In this document: piece by piece, positions 23,001-38,000 of the stretch
Position numbering within the stretch: the first letter of the stretch is position 1
Layout: each line of letters opens with the position of its first letter
Assembly (NCBI GenBank): GCA_019925095.2
Contig: CM034411.1
Location: 1,213,001-1,277,000 of the forward strand
Reading direction: 5' to 3'
DNA from: Dendrolimus kikuchii
Lineage: Eukaryota > Arthropoda > Insecta > Lepidoptera > Lasiocampidae
Length of the DNA: 64,000 nucleotides
Program-made: the position numbers and the translations under genes
Notes under the pieces: model-generated
Seen by the model: the letters and a program-made list of their open reading frames with translations, nothing else
What the model was told of the DNA's origin: nothing
Database searches by the model: none

Positions 23001-26000
23001 ACTTTCTATGTACACCACTTTGCAGCGTATTATCGCTGTTTAAGTAGAAGAAGCGGCAACAAACTCCCCAGCAACACGTCTAGCTAAAAATTATTTTGCT
23101 TCTTATTTATCTATCTCAAGTTCTTTCTTTAATAAATTGTATACAGAAGTATGTTATACAATTACTATTCGAAAGATTAATGAAGTTGTAGCAAACAGTG
23201 CATACTCAATAAAGACATAATAAGAGGAAAGAAAAATATCTATTTCTAGAACAATATATAATGTCTAAGTCGTGGTAGAGTAATGGCTAACGCATGCGTC
23301 TCAAACTCAAAGGGCGCGGGTTCGTTCCTGGCCGGAACGCATGCACCACCTAGGCAGTTTTCTGATCTAATGTGCATATTGTTACAATTACCACGTACTA
23401 ACAGCGGTGAAGGAAAACATTGTGATGCAACCTGCACATCGAGATAACCAAACCTGCTGTCAATGGCCCGAGCCCATCAGTGGGACGTTTATGGCCTGTT
23501 ATTACTATAATTATATATAGTGTCTAGTTGGCCACCACTTAAATATGCCTCCATTGACAACCCCCAAAGCTAAACAAGTTACGCTCGTGTTATGCATACA
23601 GAGCACTTTGGAGCCGATCATAGACACGTAAACCACAGTTAATACAAAAAGTGTTTATATAAAAATGACTAAGCTAGAAATTGAACTCAGAAGTTCTGCA
23701 TTCCAGTGACCAAGGCTACGTATTATATAATGTATTTTAGAAAACGGCGTTCAAAACCCTTTTGCAAGCGAAGAATGATGATCTGATCCTAATACTCTTG
23801 TCATTCCAGTGGGCAACTTCATATCATCTTCTCTCCGACACATCCGTGCTTCGTCCAGCCCCGACAAAGCGCTCGCCCGTCAGCACTACGGCCAGATCCG
23901 GACTCCCAACAAATTCAACGTCGATGATAGGTTGGTAACCAATATTATTGTTACAGTTTCAGACAGTTGTCTACCACATTACAATGCAGACGTCAGGACA
24001 CAAAGTAATTTATGACATCCCCAGTAATTTCTTGTGTTGTTTAATATTTTTTATTATTATCGGGTGATTAGAAGGCTGCTACCTCTGACAACAGATCAGT
24101 AAGGCGATCCAGAGAGGTAACGTAGCCAGCCTTCTAGGAACCTTACCCATTGACATCGATGACCTAGGCTCATTATTTTTCTTATAGTCTTATGGGATTA
24201 TAGGTAGAATAAAATATAAGTTAAGTTTTCTTCACTATACTATATAGTTTATAGTTATTGAATATTTTTTGATAATGACACTTTGTTACTTTTAAAATTA
24301 CATCCTTTGTAGGACCGTTTAAGTAATCGAAATAAGATCCCGAAATCTGTCCTTGCCTTTATACTTTAGATAGAAATTTATTTTGTAACCTTGTTTATTT
24401 TGGTTTCAAGATTTGTTGAGAAAACATTTTATTAGTTTATATAAATACGGGGTAGATACATTTTCTAAGAAGGGTCTGGTCCAGTCTAGGGGAATAAACT
24501 TAAGAGGCTTCGGGTTCCCATCATGGTAAATTTCTTAAAAAATCTTTTCGTTATTTACTATGGTCTGGGTGTCAATGATTTCACCTACAGTTGTCCATTG
24601 TATATTACCCATATGCAATGTGTTGGTTTGCCGATCGATTATTGTTATTAATATTTTGTTGTCTGGTCTTTTGTCCTTATAAAATCCATCTAAATAGTTG
24701 AGTTGAGAATTACAGCTTTGATGGAGTGCATAGTTTTTATCTAAGGTTTAAGGACCCTAAAATCTAAATCAACACAAAAGATAATTTCTATCCTTTATTT
24801 CTCAGGAAATACTCCTTCTATCGCGAGATGTCATTCAACGTGGACGCTCTTGGATTAGGCGGCAGTGTGGAGGAGACAGTCATCTATTCCCAAGATTCTT
24901 TCCTACCAAGATCTGTTGACTTCAACCTGACCACTGAGATTTTCGGCCAGAATTTCAACGTTCTTGAGGTAGAAGCCACTCTTTCATCACACAGCTTTTC
25001 TTACATTAATTACCATACAAACGATTTCATGATTCGTAGTTTAACCTTAAATAAAGAACTGATCTTTAAAAACTGCTTACTTCTCCTGTAAGTTAGATAG
25101 TACATCAAACATTGTACAACAAAGCATAGACTACTTCTCCTATTAAACATTGCAAAAATGCTGCTATAATAGAAATGAAATGAAATAAGTATAATAGAAC
25201 CAGTACAGTCGTATTAAATGTTAACTTATATAGAACCGACTATAAAGTCTCTACTACACCTGCGCAGAAATGTTTTAACAAACTCACTAATAGAGACATG
25301 TGACGTTAAACATTAATCGATCACTCAGGTGATGATGATTAACCACTTAGTGTAGCTATTCGATAACGCATCACTTTTTAACGCTGGTTGAGCAGAGGCG
25401 TAATAAAGTCCCGAATCAACTCCGTGATAAAAATTAGGATCGATTTACATGTCCAAGTCATGCATCTTTACATAATACTATAATTTTTGACAGTTCGGTG
25501 GTCGTCAAGGAAACTTGGATCGCGTGATTGAACATTTCATGGGTCCCAAAGGTGTTTTCAAAACCACGAAACCACAGAAGTTATATGATGACTTGTACAA
25601 ACAATTCATGGAGACGAAGAAGAAGGTCGAAGAAGGCATCAGCAGACGCCGTCGTTCTGTGAAAGCAGATATTGACAATTTTGATAAGACTGTAAGTTCT
25701 ATTAATACTAATATTAATTCTCTGTAACTGTGATTTAAATGCAAGAGCCAGATGTTAAATAGATATAACTCATTTTCAAATACTTGGTTTTAGATGGTTT
25801 TGTTATTCCATCCTGTTTTTAAGGACCAATATATTTGACTTTAATTAGGACGAAATTTCCTCTTTAGCAGATTTTATGTTTCAAATTTTAATATACTACA
25901 TAATCAAGAAATACTTGGTATTTATATATCAATAGAATAGGTTTGTGTTGTTAAAGAATCTGGTCTAATAGCACAGATTACAATAAAATTACCAGTTGAA

Positions 26001-29000
26001 ATACGGGCAATAAATTAGTAATTTATTATGTCAACCAATGCAATTCCTACAGATCACATCTAACTAACCTCTGAAGGGATAAAAGCTTAAATTACTACAC
26101 TTATTATGTACCTAGTTGATAATAATTATTCAGAGTTCCCACGTCTTATTACAGCAGTTATAATAATTTGTTTGTCTATCCCACAGTTGAGAGCGGAATC
26201 TGCGCCATATAACAACGAACTTGATCTGGATGTGTATGTGAAGCTGTTTGGTACAGAAGCAGTCTTCCTGTCACTTGGTGACGATACAGGAATAGATTTC
26301 AATAAGTTTTTGGACCTATTACTCAAGAGTTGCACTGGTGGTATTAATGCGCTTAAGCACTTCCAGGTTAGTTTGACTTGTTTTGATATTTGTTTAATTA
26401 GTAAAATCTGGGTTGGTTTCTGGTTTCCTCGTTTTTCTTTGTGTAAAATTGCGTTTTCTTTCAAGAAGACTTCTATATATACATATACTTATAAAGTAAA
26501 TTCTTAAGCACATAATTTTATCCAAATCGTTAGAGCCGTTTCCAAGATATACGAGTTATATTTATATATCTGATTAATGCAGTTTTGAATAAACTAAAAT
26601 AACGTCCTTCTACTTCAAAGTGTTTCAATTCTAAACTTGGTCTTATTTCTGATGTCTAAGTAAGTAGATTATAGCTGCCATAGCCTTATGATCTAGTATT
26701 CAGATCGTTATATATTCTGTTCAGGATTTTACTAGAAGCAATTCCAGTCTTATTGATTGTATGTTACCCATTATTTATTTATATACACAAAAGCGTATGA
26801 TTTTTCGATTCGCAATGTAATGTTTTCATTTGCCGGATTATCTTTTTTTGCTTTTTTCGTTGGAATTTGTTTAAATTATTCGTATGGTTCTCCCTTTTTC
26901 AATCTAACTAATGTTGAATATTGTGGTTACAGCAAGACATTCGCACCCACATCCTCTTCTTGGACGCCGAGCTTTCCTATCCAACTTCCACTGGTCTGCC
27001 ACTCCGCCTAGACTTGATCGGTTCTGCAACTGCACGTTTAGACGTAGCGACAAACTTGGACATACGTCAAATTATCAGGAGCCCACAAAACGCTAAAGTT
27101 GACATTAAATTTGTTCCAAGTTCTGCTGTTGAGATCACTGGACAATTCTTAGTAGACGCTGATGCTGTAGCAACTGGTCTTAAAGTAGTTACCAATGTGC
27201 ATTCATCTACTGGAGTTCACGTTATTGCCAAAGTTCTGGAAAATGGTAAAGGATTCGACCTACAAATTGGTTTGCCAGTGGATAAACAGGAAATAATCAC
27301 AGCGTCCAACAACTTGGTGTATTTTACTGCTGAGAAAGGACAGAAAGAGAAGGAAATCCCATTGAAGGTCGACGGAGACAGAAAAGAATTTTCAGGATGC
27401 TTCGATCAACTGTCTGGTGTACTTGGATTGACTTTGTGTGCAGAAGTGAAAGCTCCGTTCTCAGTTTCTGGTAAGTTCTACAAGTAAATGATATTCGAAT
27501 ATAGTGTTGTAAAGAACTAGAAGGAGAAAGCACAACTTAGTCTTACGTTTTTAACTTATTAAGAAACTAAAAGTATTAATGTGCATGAAATCGCAAGTAA
27601 CAGCTATAATATAGTATCATAGCTAGATACTAACATGAAGTACTAGAATTCTATTAATATAAATGACGTTTCACAGGACCCGATGCCTCTGCTTCAATTT
27701 CGAAATATCTGGCACGATACCCACTCTCTGGACCGATGAGTGTGAAACTAGTCCTAGAGAAGACTGACCTTCGTGGATACCACATTAAGGGGCTCTTGAG
27801 GGGTGATAACAATGGAAGGAGAGGCTTCGAACTTCTCTTTGATGCTGAAGGTAATGGTAGGTTTTTGGTTTTTAAATACTTTATTAATTGTAATTTAAAT
27901 TGTAAATATATTATTTTCGATGATAACTCAAACCTGGCTAAATAGACTGAAGTCTAAGGTAGCGGAAAGACATGTTACTAACTACTATTTATTAAATTTA
28001 GGTAAAAGCAAGTATTCGAATTGAAAAGCAATTTAACATGTTTTTCTGCTCTTAATTTAGATATTACTGTTATATAGTCAGAACTGGTAACGTGGGTGCT
28101 ATCGATATACAATAATCTTGAAATTCATACTAATGGCTCTTTGTGGAGTGTATTTTAATTTTTTTATTAAAATTCAATTGTCTAATAATCTAACTCTGAT
28201 GGTCGACGGAGCAGACGAGTCCTAGAGTAGAGACCGCGTCTCGTTAAGCGTAATGTCCAGTACTCCTTCAGCCCGATTGACCAACGACCTGTGCAAGATC
28301 GCTGGTAAGCGCTGGATGAGGAAGTCGGAGGACAGGAATGAGTGGCGCTGACTTGGAGTGGCCTACGTCCAGCAGAGGACCGCGATTAGCTGAGGACCTG
28401 ATATTTTGAACTATATTATCAACTTTATTATAAATTCCTTCTAATTTCAGGTTCTAAAAACCGACGCACTCAACTCACGGGAGAATTAGTATACAACGGC
28501 CAGGAAGCTTCTATTCAACTCAACTTGGATTCACCCATAAAAGTTATACATGCTCAAATAGGTGGATACTCTAAACCAGACGAGCTTATGGGCTTAGTGA
28601 AAGTCAAGCTTGACGATCAAGAATACTATGGTAAAATAGGATTCAACGTGCAAGGGAATGAAGCTAGAAGTGTTTACAAACCAATTCTGGAGTACAAAGT
28701 ACCCGATGAGTCTGGTACTAAACGCGAAATTAAAATAGATGGTCAATTAGTCAAAGAATCTTCTGGGCCTCAAACCAAATACACCCTTCAGGGCATTGTC
28801 ATAAAGCTGCCTAATAATGAAAATTTGGAAATGAGTGGTCATGTACAAACACAATCCCAGACAAAGGAAGTTGATTTCAATGTTGTGGCAAAAGATTATG
28901 CTTATGTAAGAGGATCGCTGAAGGGATACGATTTTAATTTAGAGTTCAATAACAAATTGAATGCATTTGTGAACTTCATCTTGAAGGGACACTTTGAAAT

Positions 29001-32000
29001 TGGTGATACGGTGAGTTATTTATATAAGATTCCACAGCAATGATAAAAATAGAATTGTTATAAATTCATCTACTACCAATAAATCCTAATTTATAGTATA
29101 ATAAATCTATTGAGGGGTTGAGTTAGTACAATTAATTTTAAAAAAAGAAACTTCCTTCACGTTGCCATAACAAAGACATATTTGTTAATTAATTGCATCA
29201 GCGCCAAAAACGCGATAAACAGTATCCTAAGTATTGACCTGGGACATAAGCTACTTCTTTGTTGAGCTTCATTTAAAACCATTCAGTAGTTTTCTGGTGA
29301 TACGTTAACAGACAGACAGGCTAAGATTCTAAAAGTTGCATTTATGAAATATTTCGTTGTTAATCGTTGTTTTAGATGCACAACGAGTTAGACTTGACTT
29401 ACGGTGGCGACTGCAAGGATCCCAACAGGAGAATTGTTTTCTACCAGATCCTAAAATACCACACAAATTCGCCACAAGATTTCAACGTTATTACCAAAAA
29501 TAAGTGTGAGTATTCCAAAATTATAATCATATTCAAAATTATAATACAAATTTGCAATTTATTTTCGTTTACTATATTTTGCTTAGTTTATAGATATATT
29601 ATTATTGTTAGTTTCAGTATGTGCGTCGCTACTTTGATTTGATATATGTATGTGTTAATTAAAATATTGGTTTATTACATCATCATCACACTGCATTATA
29701 TTTTATCTTATTGTTATATGTGTTGTATTGTCTACCGTGACTTCACTTTCTGGTCCCGGGCGGAAGAACAGCGCTAGTCCTTGTTGGCTATCATTAAGCT
29801 GAGACTAGGTTGAATTTAGGACTTACTTGTTTCTAATGTCTCTATTTACTTTATCTTTGTTTTTGTCCTGAATAAAATATTTTTCTCTCTTTTTTTCAAT
29901 TAGAAATAGATCCAAAAATAACTTCTTCGATTTGGTTTTTTTGCTTAGTGTTACAGCCATATCTATTCAATCGTTTTATTATCAAAATCAACAAATTAAT
30001 TTAAAACCTAAAATGTTGCGTGAAATGTGTTATAATATACACTGACGGACTTATAAACTGCATCAAAGTAATAGACGACTTTGAAATAAATATTTTAACC
30101 AAGTATGCAAACTTTCTATACAGATTTAAATTGAAACCTCTAGATTGGTTCGTGAACTTTAAAACAGCGTAGGGTCATATCCTTAAGTTTAAGTTTGTGT
30201 ACTGGAAAGGACCTTAAGACTTTTTTTGAAGAAAAAACAGAAATTTAAAGAAAATTAGTTTAATTAAAAAATTGGTTTTAACAATAGACAAAAACTTTAT
30301 GCAAGGGTATATTTATGTTTTAATAAGGTGTATTACCTCCACGTGCCCTTATTACGGATTCTAATCGGTTCCGCATAGATTTTATTAGGGTAATTAAAAG
30401 ATCTTGCGGAATATTGTCCCATTCTTCTGAAAGTGCTGTTCTTAGTGCTACCACTGTCGTGGGCAAAGGGTTTCTCGCATATACAGCTCTTTTTAAATTG
30501 TCCCAAACATGCTCAATGGGATTAAGATCCGGGCTGCATGCTGGCCAATTCATTGTACGTATCCCAACCTCTTCGCAATATTGTCGAACTTGTGCAACAG
30601 CGTGCGGCCGAGCATTATCCTGCATTAAAGTAAAATTTTCGCCTATGAATCCCATGTAAGGCACCACGTGATCTTCTAAGATCTCTGTTATGTAGCGATG
30701 TGCAGTCAAACCCCTCTATTACCGTTTTGCCGGACCATGTCTATGAACACAAGTTCTGTTCGCCCGTTCATCGATATGCCACCCCAGACCATACACGAAC
30801 CGCCTCCAAAAGGAACACGCTCCTCAATGCAACTTTGAGCATATTGCTCCCCACGTCGACGATAGACTCTTCTGCGACCGTCTGCACCATATAAACATGT
30901 CCTACACTCGTCCGTGAACAATACGGAGGTCCATTGCTCTTCTGTCCAATTCAGGTGATCACGCGCAAATCTTAAGCGAGCTTGTCTGTGAGCTACAGAC
31001 AACTTTAGACCATTTGCTAGTCTAAAAGGGGTGATATCCGCTTCCTTTAACCTTCTTTTTATTGTTCGTGCACTCACGTTTACTCCACGCACTTCATTAA
31101 GCTCTGTTTTGATGTTAACAGACGTGAGGAAACGATTTCGCAGGGAAGTTGTAACAATAAATCGGTCATCACGACCGGTGGTTGCTCGAGTCCTGCCTGT
31201 ACCACGTCTCTTTCTGTAAGAACCTGTCTCCACAGACCTTCTGTATATTCTAGAAACCGTAGACTGGTTTAAATTTCTACCAATCGTTCGTTGATCCAAG
31301 CCCTCTCGCACCAATGCTACAATTTGAGCCGCTTGTTCGGACGAAGTATCCATATTATGGTTCAAAAACTCTCGATGAGTTAAAAAACTAACCCAACAAT
31401 TCTGTTGGTAACAATAATTCAATTGACAAAAGAATAAAAAATCAATGAGAATCAATTTAAAACTTTGCTATAAATAACACGCAAATCTGATACTACGAGT
31501 AAATTTTCTTTTCCCGGCTATATTCATTTGTTTTACTGCCGTTCTATTTTTAAATTTTCCTTTTTTTTGAGATTAAGAGCGAGTCTCTCCATATTTATAT
31601 AATTTAATCTAAAAAGTTTGCATACTTATTTAAAAAAATCGTTTCAAAGTAATCCTGAACTTTGATGCAGTTTATGAGTCCGTCAGTTTATTTTTTTCAG
31701 TACATGTAGATGACGCATTGAGCTTCTTTGAAATATTAGGTGTTGTGTTATAACGATCTAAATCGATAATGGCCTTGATATGGGTTTCACCGACTTCAAC
31801 TGGATGTCCAGAACGATGAGCATTTTTCAATGATAATTCACAAAAACGAAATCTGGCAAACTAATTTTTACACTGCCTTTCTTTTAAGGCTTCATTGCCA
31901 TATACGGCACATAACTTCTTGTGTGCTTGCCTTTTCAGAAATAATGTGATAAAAATGTCTGAAGTGCACATCTCTTTCGTCCATGTTTAAATTGAGATAA

Positions 32001-35000
32001 AAATAAAACTAAAACACTAATCAATAAAAAAAAATTGCTGAATAAAAGATAGAAGTCTAAATAATAAGAAAAAAAAGCAAAAAAGAATTAATCCGTCTGT
32101 CGACACTTAGTTGCCAACCCAATACTTCAAAAACTTACAAGTATAATTTAACTAAACACATTGCTATATGTATAAGTGAATCTAATAATAAACATATTAT
32201 TATTGCTCATCATTTGTTTTAATTACAGTGGAAATCCGTGCACTGCCTTTCAAAATCCGCGCAGATGCAGATGTTGATCCTAAAAAAGTTGACATAAATC
32301 TAGAAGGACTGTATCTTGACAAATCCGCCCAGTTAGATTTAGACGCTCGCACTGGCACCAAAAAGCCTGGTGACTACAGCGTCAAACTTGTAGCCAACAT
32401 AGACAAGAGTGGTGTCGAAGTATTTGCTAAGAGAGATATTACCAACGCTGAAAAATCTAACCTTGAGAATTACATTGAGGTTAAGAACGTAGGAAAATAT
32501 GAATTATCTGGAGTCAGTCTACATAAGAATAAACCTAACGATGTCAATTTTGGTTTCATCGGTTATTTGAAAGTTACTGATGCGAGTAAGAAGCATCAAG
32601 AGACTAAGTAAGTATAAAATCCTGTACAAAATATCCAAAATTCTATGTCCCTTCAATCACGAATACTGATAATAATGAGTTTCAAATTTAACTTTATTCA
32701 AAATTCTTATCAACGCTAATCAAAGCATCTAGTTGTTGCTACTTTTTGTGATATAACAACAGAAATATGAAATTATCTCTGATATTACTGCTCCAGACAA
32801 CACTATTATTTCACATTTATTTTGATACCATACCAAAAATCAAATTATTAAATATTTAATTTTACTTTCAGTAAGATAAATTATCAACATATTTTTCATT
32901 TTATGTCCAAGTGAGAGTATGAGATTGATCTTGTATTAAATGATCAAGTTTTCAAATTCACTGAAATTAACTTAACTACTCGTATAAACATACATACATA
33001 CATAACTTCACACCAGTTCCCTCGCGGGGTAGGCACGAACAACAGAGCGCCATTTAGGCCCATTCTTACACACCTCACTTGCTTCTTTGACATTCATAAC
33101 TCTTGTCATGCACACTCGTCTGTTCTTAAGGCTCCTGACATCACCCTCCGCTAGTACACGATCAATTTGATCATGGGAGGTGTGTCGTGGCCTTCCACGA
33201 CTTCTGCATCCATCCACTTTTGCATTGTATATCTGTTTAGTCATTCTTTCATCATGCATTCTTTCCACATGCCCGAACCACCGGAGCATTCCTTTCCTTA
33301 CCTTCACCCCGACACTCTCTTTCAGACCAACTCTCTTTCTTACTTCGGTATTACGAACGCGGTCCGCGAGCGTCACTCCGCAGATTTTGCGCAGTGCTCG
33401 CATCTCACATCTCATCTCATCTCATCTCTCGTATAAACGATTACAATAATTTTGAAATATATTTAACAATAATTATTTTTAATTTTCTTATCTCACCACT
33501 AGGTTCGACGTAGGCTATTTGGAGAATCCAAATCAGTACTCCTCCCATGCTAAGATCACTGACGACAAAGGCGAATTAGTCGACTACCTCTTTACTCTAA
33601 ACAAAGGCGCCAGTCCCAGTGGTCAGCTCAAGGTCATTGTGAGAAGTGTCATCGCTGCTAACGGAAACTTGAAAGTCACAGATTCTAATGGCAAAGGCAA
33701 CGGAATGATCATTGTAGATATGCAACAGGTCAGTCAAATTTTGATATATAACCATGTGTTGGAATCTCCAACAAACAGTATTTATTTATTTCGTGTGGCT
33801 TATAATACTGGCCACCAAATATTCTAAATGTTTGAATTTAGAACATAGATGTTCTTTTGTTTTTTTATCTGTATTTATTTTCCCACCGTTGCCATTAAAA
33901 TCATCATATATTACGCACGTGCAGATTTCTTTTATGATTAAAATATTCACAGTCCACAAACAAATGCCTATTTAAAGAAGTGTCTAACACCATGTGATAC
34001 AATTTATTAGGCGTCTGTCACGTAATTTATTTTTTTCGCCTCTGCTACACCTTGGATAATGTGAGTGTTAGTGACTGTGTCACTCAGATATAGCCAAGGG
34101 CTTAATGCGCTATTTGAGATATGAAATGTCACATCTCAAATAACACATGTTAATGACGTTCAACTTTGATAGATAACTCATGTGTCTACACTAATTTACT
34201 TACTTGTTAATGCGTTATTTTTTTACGCTATAAGTAAGTCTCATTTGATTACAGTCACTAACATTAACGCTGGTGGAGCAGAGGTATTACACTGCGAAGC
34301 CTTGATGTATATCTGTCACATCTATCTGGTCGTTTTAGCAGTACCAAATTCTACTGGAAAAGACATGTTTGCTCTCAAGTAACTTACCTTTTTTACAAAA
34401 TTTATATGAAAATTAATTTTTATTATCAAACTTTTCAGTCACATCGCAAAATCAAAGCTGACGTGAGTTTTATTGCTAAAGAACCCGTATTTAATGCCGA
34501 TTTTGATATATATCTCAACTTCGAGAAGGACAATAATGATAAACTGCACTTCAGCACTAACAACAGGCACACCGACAAATTACTTGATTCTAAGTAAGTA
34601 TACTGCAAAATTAGGAAATACTTTAAATCCACAATGGTTATATATTAGGAATAAGAAAGTAACAATATCTGTCTGTTACAAACTTTCATGGAGAAACTAC
34701 GCTATCGTTTTGGCTGAAATTCGGTATACATATATAGTCCCAACACCAAGAATGGACCAACAACTCTTTATATTCTGGACATTGAAATCCAGGATAAAAT
34801 CCAGTAAGTTTTCCGAAAACGAATAGCGCCTAGATAAAAATTTACTGCAATTAAACTTGTGTGAATGCTTGCTCTCTGAATAAACTGGGGGTTTTCATTA
34901 GATTCCCTAATTTATATATATTTTGTTCTTTTCAGGACCTCAATAGCGTACCGTGGAAAACGCACCGAATTTGTGGTTCGTCAAGATGGATTCAATTTCC

Positions 35001-38000
35001 TAGGCAAGACTCATACTAACGTTGAATTCGTGCTACCCACCGAAAGATGCATAAACCTGAAAATCAACCGAGACGTTACTGAGAAGGATGGTGTATGTAT
35101 TTATTTTTTTAATAAAGTTGTTTTACGCGCTACGTTACACCTACCAGTTTATCTAGATACGTGTCAATTTCATTAAGCGATTTTCCAAAAGCTATCTCTG
35201 TTAGAAAATTAGCCTACAAATGTTTCTCATTTTTAAAATTGATGTTTTTTTTTTTATAACGTATAATCGAATACAATGCAAGAACACTTAACTTATTTGT
35301 ATTGTATTCTACTCATAATCCCTCAAGACTATAAGTAGAATACTGAGCCCAGATCACCGTCTTCTATGGGTAAGGTGCCCAGAAGGCTGGCTACGTTTTC
35401 TCGCTGGATCGCCATACTGATCCGTTGGCCGAGGCAAGCACCAGCCTTCTGATCACCTGAAGAGTCAATGAGTCGTTTCGATAAATTTTGGTAGAGGCTC
35501 ATGGCCTCAGGACCCCACGGTCCAAGCGTCTCGACAGCAAACGGCACAAACATATAACTCTCACAGAGGGTTGCATATTTGCGCCGCTTGAGTGATCCGG
35601 CTGTTTCCGCTGCTGAACCGGCCGATTTAGACGTGTTTGGTAAATGGGATGCGGCCAACGTGTCTACGCAAGTCGCATCCCACACCAAAGGCTTGCCACC
35701 TTGACGCCTACCATCGTCACATGCAATACCGTTCAGCTCCAATAAAGCCGGCACGTCAGCGGTGGCAAGCGCCCTCCCTAAGACATCAATTTATGTTATT
35801 TAATATTAAGCTAAAATATAATTGTTTATTACACAGCTCTACAACGGCAATGTTGACTTCGCCTTCACCGATTCTGAGAAAAAAGGCTCGGCAGGGTCCT
35901 CTATTACTTACAAAGCAAAGGCCGTCGACTCGAACTTTGAAAAAGAAACCATCAACTATGAGGGGCAACTGGAGTTTAAATTGAAAGATGGAAAGCAACT
36001 TCAAAACTCGTTTTCAGTGAAGACTGTCCCAGAAGGTGATAAGATCAAGTTCGATTTCAAGGTGAGCACTAAGCATTGTATTTGCCTTCATTCAGGATTT
36101 TTTCATATAGAAGCAGGTGACTTTCGCTTAGGAAATTTAAAGAATCTTAAGATACAAAAGATAAGGTGTCCAATGTTATATGAATACTACCGGTAAACAA
36201 TTACTATATATTAACTGCCAGTCATAACTTTAAATTCATCATCATTAGGCAGGTGGTAGGGTATTTGCCCGACTAGATGGTTACCACCCCTAGTCTAGAG
36301 TAAGTCGTCATAACAACCATGAGTTACGTTCTGGCATTAATGACAAGGTTCCAGTCCGCCTTAAGATAGCAGCAGCACATTTGTGTAACATCTTTGGTGT
36401 TGTAAATGTCCATAGGCAATGGTAACCGCTTTTTATCAAATGGGCTGTCTGCCCGTCTGCTGAACTCCTGCAATAAAAATAAAATTTCAAAAAATCATAG
36501 TTTTCTAAGGAAAATCACATATATCATTTTCTAGTAATGTTTACTTTCCGGAGGTAATTATTGTGACCTTAGGGCAGCAAAATTGGTGAACAAGGCTTCG
36601 AACCATCATTGATTTATGAGACATGGAGGCGCTACTATGATTTTAAATACTTCAATACCTTACACAGTTATCATAATTGTTTTTCAGACTTATCTCACCG
36701 GCAACATGCTCCCCAAACCAGCAACCTTACTAGTCTCATACGTGGGCACCGAAGTAATGCAATACGATGATGACAACTACAGAGTACAAGCCAGTTATGG
36801 CGACGATACTACACTAGAAATCGCTGGAGTTTTCGTTGCGAAGTTGCTCGGCGAGACAGGTGATAAAAAGTGAGTATCACAAACTTTAGATGTAAGTGTA
36901 AGATAAATAATAGAACATTAACTTGTACAATAAAGAAGCTTAATTCTTTATCACTGGAGAACACCAGATAGGCTGACGGCCTACCTGATGGAAAGCGCTT
37001 ACTGGCGCTTATGGACGTTTGCAACACTTGAGATATCACCAACGCGCAGACGGCTTTGAAGAAACTATGACAGCCTATTAAAAAAATTATATATCTGGAA
37101 GGCCATTTCAAATCCACACATTGCGAAAGAGAAATGTTATTGAGAAACGCTGTATACATAAACGAAGTAGCTCAAGCAAATGAAGGAAGTGAGGATGAAC
37201 GCCCAGCCGATGGAAACCTTAATGATATTACATTCTACGTATAATACCTTAAAACTATAAATGTAATACTGAGCCCAGGTAAAATATCTATGGGTGTGGT
37301 TCTTAGAAGCCTGAATAGTTTACCTCGCTAGATCTTCAGCCTGATCTGTTATTCCTAACACTCATATCTCTGACCACCTGAAGAGTCAATTTTTTTTTTT
37401 TTTTTTTATTGCAGAAGATCAGCAAACAGGCAGACGGCCCACTTGATGAAAAGCGGTCACCATCGCCTATGGACATTTGCAACACCAAAGGTGCTACAAA
37501 TGCGCTGCTTCTCTCTTAAGGGCGACTGGAACCTGGTCACTAATGCCGAAACACAACTCAAGGTTGTTATGGCGACATACTCTAGACCAGGGGTGGTAGC
37601 CATCCAGTCGGGCAAATGCCCTACCACCTGGCTGTGGGTTGTTAAGTCGCCTCTTAGGACAGGCCGCCCGGCCACAGGAAATTGTATTCTTTCTCCGTTC
37701 CTGCACGGATATACCTCCTGTCGATCAGGAGTTCTGAGATCTATTTTTAGAAGCTCATGGCATCAGGACCCTACGGTCGAAGCTTTTTAATTTTGAATGT
37801 ACATACATACATGCATACATAACTTCACGCCAGTTCCCTCGCGGGGTAGGCACGAACAACAGAGTGCCATTTAGGCTTATTCTTACACACCTCACTTGCC
37901 TCTTTGACATTCATGAATTTTGAATGTATTATATTAAAATATTGTTTTGTATTATTTCAGATATCTGAATGATTATACAGTGACCGTAAGGCTTCCTTCA

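Noticed and set aside
34473..34826. 117-codon plus-strand ORF overlapping exon 22
   Set aside because: It is out of frame with exon 22 and runs through the intron; no motif.
35637..35984. 115-codon plus-strand ORF overlapping exon 24
   Set aside because: Antisense to the LINE-H remnant and out of frame with exon 24.
37443..37790. Conserved family of small proteins (frames such as MMESGYHRLW or MQERRKNTIS that recur in the window)
   Set aside because: They are chance readings on either strand of retroposon A. They recur only because the repeat does, and break at indels.
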